NCBI RefSeq assembly: GCF_011077185.1
Contig: NC_048897.1
Location: forward strand, 53,276,294-53,340,293
Direction of reading: 5' to 3'
DNA length: 64,000 nt
Source of the DNA: Oxyura jamaicensis
Lineage: Eukaryota > Chordata > Aves > Anseriformes > Anatidae
In this document: piece after piece, positions 24,447-33,185 of the stretch
Layout of the letters: each line of letters starts with the position of its first letter
How positions within the stretch are numbered: position 1 is the first letter of the stretch
Notes under the pieces: generated by a model
Databases searched by the model: none
What the model was told of the DNA's origin: nothing
Seen by the model: the letters and a program-made list of their open reading frames with translations, nothing else
Made by a program: the position numbers and the translations under genes

Positions 24447-24465
24447 TTTTTTTTTTTTTTTTTTT
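24447..24465. repeat. T19 homopolymer
   Basis: Nineteen consecutive T. It could be the antisense poly-A tail of a minus-strand retrocopy extending to the right, but the following sequence is simple AT-rich DNA with no gene-like content. Confidence 0.85.
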
Positions 24466-25164
24466 CTAATTTGGACTTGAAAAGTTGAAAAATTAAAAAG
24501 TTCTACACATAAATTTAACCGGATGTTTAATCCCCTTTGCAAGCTTGTGTATAGGTTTCATACCTTAAGGCTCTGGCACATAATTAACATGCCCTACTCC
24601 CATCATGGCTTTCTCTTAGAAAAGATTCTGGAAGTTATCAGAGAACACCTTCTCTAATTTTGGTATGCAAAATTCTAATTACAGTATGAATTTTTTATTT
24701 CTTAATTCTTTACCGTTTTTGTTTGCCCGCTGGGTACTGAAATATAATTAATTCTGCTTTACTTTTTCTAATAGATTTATGTGTATTATCATATATATTA
24801 AATTTTCAGTTCTGTAACTTTTTTCATTTTCATTGCTTCCCACACTGATGATGTTCACTTCATTAAAAACATGTAATCCCTGAGCTGCGATCAAGACATA
24901 ATTGCTCATTTCTGTATTATAATAACACGCATGTTCTTCGTATTTTATTAGTGAAACTCCTTGTTATGCTTGTATGACTGGGAGTCACCTTCCCGACTGC
25001 TCGTGGACCCCAAGCTGGGCCCCTACAGCACTGCAGAGACCCGTTCACATTCACTGAAGACAGCCGGCAGCACGCTCGGAGGACACGATAAAATGCTGCG
25101 TTTTCCCCCCGGCCTCCTGCATGGCTCTGCACAGAGCAGCCCCCAGCTATGGCACAAGGCAGCT
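24466..25164. other. AT-rich non-coding flank of the CR1 element
   Basis: AT-rich to about 24.95 kb, then GC-richer sequence up to the CR1 breakpoint near 25165. No CR1 similarity is visible here, although the missing 3' half of the element would be expected at this place. Confidence 0.55.
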
Positions 25165-25335
25165 GCCCTTCATAAACCCATGCTGACTGGGCCTGATCGC
25201 CTGCTTGCCCTGCAACTGCCGCATGATGACACCCAAGATAATCTGCTCCATGAGCTTCCCTAGCACTGATGTTAAACTAACAGGCCTATAGTTCCCTGGG
25301 TCTACCCTCCGGCCCTTCTTGTAGATGGGCGTCAC
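25165..25335 (-). pseudogene. CR1 ORF2 fragment, reverse transcriptase block ending at the truncation
   Basis: The third piece of the broken ORF2. It reads VTPIYKKG and NYRPVSLTSVLGKLMEQI, a conserved RT block of CR1 and related LINEs, then PSQHGFMKG, where similarity stops. The residues that follow are not CR1. The catalytic aspartates of the YADD block lie further downstream in a full element and are missing. Confidence 0.8.
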
Positions 25336-25340
25336 ATTTG

Positions 25341-25670
25341 CTAGCCGCCAGCAAGTGGGACCTCCCCCGATAGCCAGGACTGCCGATAAATGATGGAAAG
25401 CGGCTTGGCCAGCTCCTCTGCCAGTTCTCTCAGTACCCTCGGGTGGATCCCATCCGGCCCCATCGACTTGCGTACCTCCAAATGCTGTAGCAGGTCGCCA
25501 ACCATTTCCTCGTGGATTGTGGGGGCCACATTCTGCTCCCCATCCCCTTCCACCAGCTCAGGGTACTGGGCGTCCAGAGAACAACTGGTTTTGCTGTTAA
25601 AGACTGAGGCAAAGAAGGCGTTAAGCACCTCAGCTTTTTCCTCATCTCTGGTAACTAAGTTTCCCCCCAC
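25341..25670 (-). pseudogene. CR1 ORF2 fragment, N-terminal reverse transcriptase region
   Basis: This frame restores CR1 similarity after the first frameshift. It begins in the linker (VLNAFFASVF) and runs through the RT block reading MGPDGIHPRVLRELAEEL. It ends at a stop after SGEVPLAGG, where a second frameshift near 25345-25352 moves the coding sense into another frame. The fragment overlaps the end of the endonuclease frame by 16 bp. It has no independent function. Confidence 0.8.
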
Positions 25671-26815
25671 ATCCAGTAAAGGGTGGAGATTCTCCTTAGT
25701 CCTCCTTTTTGTACTGATATATTTATAAAGACATTTTTGTTGTCTTTACCAGCAATAGCCAGATTGAGCTCCAGATGAGCTCTGGCCTTTCTAATTTTGT
25801 CTCTGCACCGCCTCGCAGCATCCTTGTAGTCCCCCTGAGTGGCCCGCCCTCTTTTCCAAAGATTATAATCCCCTTTTTTTCTCTTAAGATCAAGCCACAG
25901 CTCTCTGTTCAGCCAGGCTGGTCTTCTTCCACGCTGGCTCGTCTTTGGGCACGTGGGGACAGACCGCTCCTGAGCCATTAAGATTTCTTTCTTGAAGAGC
26001 GCCCAGCCTTCCTGGGCTCCTCTGTCCTTCAGTTCCGCCTCCCAAGGGACTCTGCCAACCAGTGTCTTGAACAGCCCAAAGTCAGCCCTCCGGAAGTCCA
26101 AGACAGCAGTTTTATTGGTCCCCTTCCTGACTTCGCCAAGTATCAAGAACTCTACCATTTTGTGGTCACTCTGCCCAAGACAGCCCCCAGCCAGCACGTC
26201 TCCCACCAGTCCTTCTCTGTTGGTGAACAGAAGGTCTAGCGGGGCACCTCCCCTGGTAGGCTCGCCAACCAGCTGTGTCAGGAAGTTATCTTCCACGCTC
26301 TCCAGAAACCTCCTGGACTGCTTTCTCTGGGCTGTGTTGTGCTTCCAGGAGATGTCTGGGAAGTTAAAGTCCCCCACAAGAACAAGCGCTGACAATTGTG
26401 CAACTTCTGCCAGCTGTCTGTAGAACGCCTCATCCGTCTCCTCATCCTGGTTTGGCAGTCTATAACAGACCCCCACCAGGATGCTTCCCTTGTTGGCCTT
26501 TCCGCTGATCCTAACCCATAGCGACTCCTCCTTGTCATTCCCAGCCTCAAGTTTGACGACATCAAAACACTCTCTAATACAGAGAGCCACTCCACCACCC
26601 CTTCCGTGCTGCCTGTCCCTTCTGAAGAGCCTATAGCCAGACATTGCAGCACTCCAGTCATGAGAGTGGTCCCTCCACGTTTCCGTGATGGCAACCAAGT
26701 CATAGCCTGCGTGCTGCGCAATGGCTTCCAGCTCCTCCTGCTTGTTGCCCATGCTGCGTGCATTAGTGTAGATGCACTTCAGCTGAGCCTTTGCCTTCTC
26801 CCCCAGCCTTGCCAT
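25655..26815 (-). pseudogene. CR1 ORF2, APE-type endonuclease part (frameshifted downstream)
   Basis: ORF2 of CR1 encodes the endonuclease and reverse transcriptase that nick the target and copy the RNA. The first in-frame ATG is at 26813-26815 (reading MARLGEKAK); the frame is open upstream to a GTG at 26828. All hallmark endonuclease blocks are present: TNARSMGNKQEE, ITETW, GVCYRLPNQ, VGDFNFPDI, PLDLLFTN and QSDHKMVEF. After about residue 365 the frame leaves the CR1 protein in a region reading KGGLRRIS and stops at 25655; the correct frame continues at 25670 and below. That single-base-type break near 25680-25730 makes the ORF a pseudogene. Confidence 0.85.
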
Positions 26816-26871
26816 TGTTCCCCCTGGCACACCTCCAGCAGGCTTTGTTTCATCCCCGTCCCCCTTCTCAC

Positions 26872-27870
26872 CTAGTTTAAAGCCCTCTCAATGAGCCCTG
26901 CCAGCTCCTGGGCCAGGATCCGTTTTCCCCTTGGGGACAGTTGGGATCCATCTGCGGCCATCAGGCCAGGTGCCAAGTAAAGCGCCCCGTGGTTGAAGAA
27001 CCCAACATTCCTGTGTTGGCACCAGCCTCTGAGCCATGTGTTTATGAGGTGGGCTTTTTGTGTCCTCTCTGAACCCCTCCCTGCCACTGTAGGGATGGAT
27101 GAAAACACCACCTGTACTCCCGCTCCGTTTTCTAACCCTCCCAGCCCCCTGAAGTCCCGTTTGATGGCCTTCAGGCTTCTCTCATTAATGGTAGCACTGC
27201 CAGCCTGGACTATCAGTAGCAGGTAGTAATCAGAGGGACGAACCAGGCTGGGAAGCTTTCTGGTGACATCCCTGACCCCAGGGAGGCAGCAGACTTCCCT
27301 ATGAGTAGGGTCAGGCCGACAGATAGGGCCCTCTCTTCCCCTGAGAAGGGATTCGCCCACCACGATCACCCTTCTCTCCTTCTTGGTGGGAGCAGTCTTG
27401 AGGCATGGAGCAGACTTCCTCGCCCTGGGCTTCCTGGGTAAACTTTCTACCACACCCTCATCCACCGCCCTCTCAAGCTCCAGGGCCTCAAACCTGTTGC
27501 AAAAGGGCACCTGGGAAGGTGGGGCAGATGGTGGAGCGTGTTTCCTGCAACGTTGAGCAGGGACCTGTCTCCATTCCTCCTCCACTCTTGGGTCCCCTCT
27601 CTCTGCGTGACAGTGACCGGGCAGGGGGTCCACCCCCATCTGGGGGGTCTCACCCCGGTGCCTCTCCTTCAGGCCTTGCAGGGAGTTGCTCCACCACTCT
27701 ATCTCCCGCTCGCACTCCCTGATGGCCCTCAACCTCTCCACCTCCTCCTTGAGCTCTGCCACCAGGCGGACCAGGCCATCCACCTGCTGGCACCTCACGC
27801 ACACGGTGTCCCTGCCTCCCTCGCATGGCAGCAGCAGGCTCTGACACTCCCTGCGTCCAGAGACCTGCAC
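26872..27870 (-). CDS. CR1 ORF1 protein (coiled coil plus SGNH/GDSL-like esterase domain)
   Basis: A 332-codon frame. CR1 ORF1 products bind nucleic acid and carry an esterase-like domain. Visible parts are a CxxC pair (VCVRC, residues 23-27), a charged heptad-like coiled coil at about 30-60, a proline-rich linker at about 75-125, a basic segment at about 146-167, and an esterase-like domain from about 168 to the end. The nucleophile block reads VVGESLLRG (Ser at about 174), where the family motif is GDS. Near the end DGSQLS has Gln about residue 311, where SGNH hydrolases carry the catalytic His. No ATG opens this frame: it is open up to a TGA near 27930, and the given start is GTG. The next frame of the element starts 56 bp downstream. 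Confidence 0.8.
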   Translation of the reverse strand: MQVSGRRECQSLLLPCEGGRDTVCVRCQQVDGLVRLVAELKEEVERLRAIRECEREIEWWSNSLQGLKERHRGETPQMGVDPLPGHCHAERGDPRVEEEWRQVPAQRCRKHAPPSAPPSQVPFCNRFEALELERAVDEGVVESLPRKPRARKSAPCLKTAPTKKERRVIVVGESLLRGREGPICRPDPTHREVCCLPGVRDVTRKLPSLVRPSDYYLLLIVQAGSATINERSLKAIKRDFRGLGGLENGAGVQVVFSSIPTVAGRGSERTQKAHLINTWLRGWCQHRNVGFFNHGALYLAPGLMAADGSQLSPRGKRILAQELAGLIERALN

Positions 27871-27950
27871 TGCCGCATTTTTGAGCGGGCAGGCTGTCTG
27901 GGTGGCTACAGACTTTGCCCATCCCGGTCACCGCGCTCCTGGTCACGTAT

Positions 27951-29399
27951 TTCAGTTTATTTAAGGATTTTCAACTGCTCAACCTTTTTTTTTTGTTTGT
28001 TTTTTGTAGGGTGAAATCATTTTTCTGATCTCAGAAACTGCCTCCACTTCTGAATGGGTGGAAAAGACGCTGACCTCCTCAATTCCAGTAACTTTGCACT
28101 CTGCCTCACCTGCTAGCGACTGGATCTTGGAAACTGTGTTATGCATATCACTGTTATTTTTATGTCAGTCTTTTCTAAGCACTTAAGAAATAGGAAATAA
28201 AAATCCTGTACAAACAGAGAGCAAAGCCAAAACTGTTTGAGCAGTTCACCTGAAGCCACACGGTGTGTTGTTACTAAGGGGGGACAAAGGATGCTCTAGA
28301 TGTTGCTTTTCTCTTAAGCACCATCTATTTGGAATGCTAACAAACACTGCGAAGCGGATGGTAGCACCAGTAAGCATGTCTTATCTGTCCCTGCTGCAAA
28401 GCCATCATCCCTACACTAAACAGTAAAATAAAATACTGCGTGCAGCCCTGGCTCAATTCAAATCGGTGTTTGCCTCACCTTGACACAACGCTGTTCAGGC
28501 AGCCTCACAGCTTGCTAAAACACGGCCACAATTCAGAAAATTAAAATGCTTCCTCATATGCAGCTAATCACCTGTATTAACATTACTCACGGTGAATTTT
28601 AGTATTGTGTTAGAAAAACCAGGTTCCTGCCCAGCCTTTTAATATCCTGTTTCTTGGTCTGATGTACAACAGCAACTGTTGTTAGCAATTACCTCCTACT
28701 TGTAGCAAGCTGTCAGAAATAACAGAGAAAAGCTGGAAGAGTCGTTTCAAATCCACTGGCAAGATGTCAGCTCTCATTGAAAGTCTCAGATCAAACCAGA
28801 GATGCGCCTGCTGACAGAAACAACAAAACACAACGCCGGGGACAGGAGGACAAACTCTGCCTTTGGGGAGCGAGGGGGTCCGGCCAGGTGATGCTGGGCC
28901 TGCCAGCCCCCTGCCCCTGCGTCCCCGCAACCAGCACCACCTCTGCCACCCAGCACCCACTGACCGACACGCTTCTGTAATTACCCCGGCCTGCCCGTAG
29001 CCTGGCAGAGACCCCGGAGAGGGAAAACCACCCTAACTGGTCCTTACTGGCTGCTGTTTCTTGATTAAAGCACCTCGGAGATGCTTTATGAAACACGAAG
29101 AATTATTACGAATCCAGCTGCTAAGATAATAAATAATTGTTATGAATCCAACTGCTAAAGCCAAGAGGAGAGTCACCTTATGTCTCACTCCAAAACAGAT
29201 AGGTAGGAACTTAACCCATTCTTCCTCCAGATAGGAACAAAGACTAGAAATCGAAAATCCGGCTGCTTTTCCAGCAGACGATCACAAACGGCTTCGGCTT
29301 TGCCTGCCATTTTGACCTGCACAGATATTAAGAAAACCGAACAAACACGACGAAGGCTCTACCCTTTTTATAGGATCACTGCCTCTCCTACCACCCACA
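27951..29399. other. Non-coding stretch, no recognised gene
   Basis: The 5' flank of the CR1 element is AT-rich with a T-rich run at about 27985-28010. The rest is mixed. A GC-rich patch near 28.84-28.97 kb yields short frames on both strands. Nothing is recognised. Confidence 0.55.
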
Positions 29400-29710
29400 A
29401 CATCACGGCAAAACATCTCACAAGATCCTACGCAATGTGGGAATCAGCCATTATGCTGATTTTATAAACATCAGCAAAATAAATAGGTCCAGAAAGGGAA
29501 AAGTATTATTAACGTGACCCTGCAGCTTTACAGAATTACACGTGATTTTGGAGAAGGCTGCGGACTGCTTAATCACGTATCAAAAAAGCACCATTCAAAA
29601 TCACCTTTACTTTCTTTCAAAAACTAACAAAAAAAGCATAGATTAAAAACAGGCCAAGGATATGAAATGTGCATACTATTGGGCCAGACTCTCATTTTAG
29701 CTGAAACCTT
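29400..29710. promoter_or_regulatory. Candidate regulatory block with a paired Maf-like half-site
   Basis: AT-rich, low-CpG segment containing TGCTGAT at 29454-29460 and its exact inverse ATCAGCA at 29470-29476, nine bases apart. TGCTGA is the half-site of large and small Maf bZIP factors. In the usual MARE the half-sites are separated by one or two central bases, so the spacing is atypical. Further TTAATCACG and GATTAAAAAC words occur. The regulatory role is inference. Confidence 0.2.
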
Positions 29711-32480
29711 ACTACCTTTGCTTTAGAGGGGAAAAAAAAAAGCCTCTGACAGCCTCCTGGATGATATTAAAGATGGTCCCGTGGTCAGATATAGCAAATC
29801 TCACTGCGGGGGCTGATTGCCTCTAGGTCCCTCTCTCTGGCGCGGTGTCAAGACCTCTCTCCAAGTCCAAATGACAGACCCAGCAGTGTCACGGCTCATT
29901 TCAGCCTCTCGGGAAATGACAGTACAGGCAGCCATCCTCCTGGCCCCAGTTTTAACTCGTCCTTCTTCCCAGCTCAACAAATGAAGACACCCCTCGAGCA
30001 GAAGAAATTAGGGGAAAAGAGGGATTTCTGTACTGAATAATTTCATTGACACATTATTCCACCCGGCAGCTGCTCTGCGAGGACACTGCTGCTTTCCAGG
30101 TGTACAAACCTCTAGTTTGTCAGTGAAGGTTGCAGTATAACTCTTTATTTTTTAAGTAGTTTCTCTTTCTCTCTCTCTCTTGTTCTCTCTCAGGCTATAA
30201 TATGCTGCATGATGTCCTGTACGCTCATCTGTGTAGGCAAGACAACTCGGCTCAACGCCGTGTCAAAACAAGCGGTGGCAGTCAGCAAAAGGCACGTAGC
30301 AGCAGCGTGTCCTGAGCCAGCAATGCCCCCATAACACGAACCACACATGCCAGGGGTATTCGAGGAGATTACGGGATTTTATTGAAACTCAGTAACTCTA
30401 ATCTGTGCTCCTACAAGGCATAGATAAATGCTGATGTCCTGTTAAAACAATATTGATAGTTCAGTTGTTTGCTTAGAAAATCCCTGAAATCACAAAGTCG
30501 ATGGTACAAACCCACAACCAGCCAACCAGACTACTACGTGGTAAAGAGAAAAGAAAAAGGGTTTTGGAGACAAAACCAGGGGAGTTTTCCTGGTTCCCCT
30601 CCAGCTGCAGGAGACCGTGTTTGGTGGTGGTGCTGCTGAGGGACCCCAAGAGACAGCACAACGCTGTGCTTCAGACCCAGGCACGACTTCGAACCCAGCA
30701 GGACACGTTATGTGATTCCTCACCTCTGCCTTGCTCCTTTCTAGGAACAAGCTGTGCCGAGCACGTGCTGCAAAGGGGCTGCTTCCCACCTCACAGCCTA
30801 TTCTGAATGAATTGACCTTCTAACGTAGACAGCCTAATGGATCCAAACCCAGGATGAAATATGACAAATGTCAGGCCCTTTTGTCCCCAGCTGAAAACCT
30901 TAACAAACAAACAAACCCGTGAAGATAAAGAGAATGAAGCCAGACTGGAACAAGGCGTTCGGGTTCCTAGGTAATCTGGTAATATCTGAGCCAAAGAGGA
31001 GGCTTTAAATAGGAGTCCCTTTGGGAACATATGACATTTCTGGCAAAAAAAAAAAAAATGTACAAACAGAAACATGGTTTTCAACATAGTTTGAAAAGAA
31101 GTTCTGAAGACTTTTCTGCAGGGAAGAGACGCTGTGCCTACAGGAGCAGGGGCAGCACCGCTGCTAAGCCCAGGCCAGAGAGCTCCCAGCTGGGGGACAG
31201 GGGCTGGGCCCCAGCAGCAGTGCTCCAGGCAGAGATGGGCACGAGGCTGCGCCGCTCCCCGGCCAGCCCCACGGAGCCCTCCTGCCCCCAGCTCCAGCAG
31301 GGAAGGCAGAGGTGGGGAACATGGGCCCCGGGGGTAAGAAAGCCTCCTCGGGAGAGCAGAGAGGGGAAGGGAGCTGCACGTCCTCGCATGCTGAAGCCCC
31401 AATACCTCCTCACCTGGGGCTGCTTCTGCAATGAATCTGACTGTAGAGAAAATGAAGGTTACTTCTAAACTGCAGCAGGGGTACTGAGGTGCACTGTGCC
31501 AGGGCATTAGTACCTGACAGCCTGCCTTTAAAAAATCTCTATCTTGCTTACCCAAAAGCAACCATTTTGCTTTACAGCTGCATCCTCGCAGCAGTGAGGA
31601 GCAGAGGTTTGAGCTGGAGCTGTTGGCCTCGGGGAGAAGAGAGGCACAAATAGCCTCACTCCTTCAAGCCAGCGGCTGCAGCCGTTGTGGAGCTCCCGAG
31701 CTGCACAGAGCTCCAAAGCCACCATTTGTAGGCACCAGGAAGTGACAGGTTGCAGCTGAACAGCCAAAGCCTACAAACAGCTCAGCAGAGGAGGAAATAT
31801 TCCAGCGGGAGGAAGATGCAGGCAGAAAGGTTGTACAAGCACAACGAGAACAAAACCTGCCACTGCGGTGCAAAAGCGGGATGAGCCGCAGAACAAGGCG
31901 GCACATACACTAGGGCAAGGTGATGATCTGAGATCTATTCAAATACTAATTTCTCAGAAGACTTGTGAGCCTGTGGTTGCCCTGTTAACTCACTACCATG
32001 CAGTTACAAAACAAAAAATACTGCTTGCAACTGAAAAGATGCCTCAGGCCCTTGCGTGACATTAGCCCTGCAGATTTTGGTATGTGGCTTCCCAATAACA
32101 TGTGGTCCGGGAGCTGCAAAATCAAACTGCCTGGAGAGGACAAGAGAGGGAAACCTCTCTGGAGACCGGGCTCTGAAAATGCAGGAGGCATTGGGACATC
32201 ACAACACTCCCCTTGCTGCATGCACGGGCTTTGCTTCTGGCACAGAAGCCTCGGGAACATCTGATATTTTTATGGCTTCTGGGCTCACTCCAGTAGAGCG
32301 AACAGCAGAGCTGCGCTACACTTCAGTGCCACACTCTGTAGGAAGATGTTGCTTATAACGTGTAAGGGTAACATTGGTAGGGAAAGGTGGAAATTTAGGC
32401 AACTTTATAAAATGCCGTGGGCTGAAGAGTCAGCCTTACCACCTTCAGGCTGTAAGAGCCTTTGATCAGACACCAGGTAA
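29711..32480. other. Non-coding stretch, no recognised gene
   Basis: No supported gene. A CT-rich run at about 30163-30192 and (CAAA)n at 30902-30916 are simple repeats. A 256-codon minus-strand frame at 30791-31561 spans a GC-rich patch (31.13-31.4 kb), has no ATG-led domain structure and shows no family resemblance; I regard it as incidental. Confidence 0.5.
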
Positions 32481-33185
32481 CAGCTCAAGGAATCTTTGAA
32501 CAAGACAGCACGCATCTCGGAAACACGGGAAGATCCCAGGCAAAAAGTCATCCTGCTCTTGATGATCCATAAGGAAAGGCAGGCAGTGCCTGAGCATGGG
32601 CAAAGGAAGAAAAATAAAATCTCAGAAGAGCACTCAGAGATCAAGAGGGAAGTCTCCAAGAGCATCAGTTTGCAGCTACTCAAAAAAGCTGAAACATTTG
32701 TGACGAGAAAGCTTGCAGTGTGCTACACAGCCCTGCAAGAGCATGTACACTGCAGCAGTGTCTGCAATGTGGCAGAGCAGGACAGGGATGCAGAAGATAA
32801 CGCTGAGCCTGCTTCAGCTCTACTAACACAACGTCTCACCGCTGGGCAAGCAGGTAGCCTTCATTCTTTGCATAGGCAACTAGGTAATAGTGTAATAAAG
32901 TCTGTAAGTAAGAAACCTGGCAAAGATAAAGCTGTAACAGTCATCAAAACTATGTCATACGCTTGGTTTTGCCAAGGAGGAGACTGCATTACAAGCCTCC
33001 TAAAGCTCGCCTCCCTGGAAATCATAGAGCAAGGTGACGCATTTCCTAGTCCCCGAAGCACCCCTGTGTACCTTCACCTAGGCACACACACCACATCATC
33101 AGGTCCATCGTTGCAGAGGCAGGACAAGGGGCACGCAGTGATGCTGTCCACTGGCCGTGGCTCCCTGCTCTGCACAGCCGGGTAG
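32481..33185 (+). other. Unexplained 235-codon open frame
   Basis: Open from the stop at about 32478 to the stop at 33185 in sequence of moderate GC, longer than most frames in the window. The residues include a lysine/glutamate-rich first part (about residues 25-60) and no transmembrane segment, signal peptide or known motif that I recognise. The frame has no obvious ATG with good context near its beginning. It may be chance; a frame of this size is not improbable in 64 kb read six ways. Confidence 0.15.

Larger units (their letters stand above)
25165..27950 (-). mobile_element. CR1 LINE, 5' end present, truncated inside the reverse transcriptase
   Basis: On the minus strand the order is a 5' leader, ORF1, the APE endonuclease of ORF2, and the first part of the reverse transcriptase. 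Similarity ends about 25165, just after the motif read as QHGFMKG. The catalytic YADD block, the remaining RT and the 3' UTR with its terminal 8-mers are absent. The left flank is not CR1-like. CR1 copies are normally 5'-truncated and keep the 3' end, so losing the 3' half is unusual and suggests a later deletion, recombination or an aberrant insertion. Two frameshifts in the RT part show the copy is inactive. The 5' boundary near 27950 is set by the change to AT-rich, non-coding flank. Confidence 0.9.

Noticed and set aside
30791..31561. A 256-codon minus-strand open frame
   Set aside because: Its middle third is a GC-rich patch where several frames are open at once, there is no recognisable domain, and the hydrophobic segment comes from an A/T-rich stretch at about 31.03-31.06 kb.
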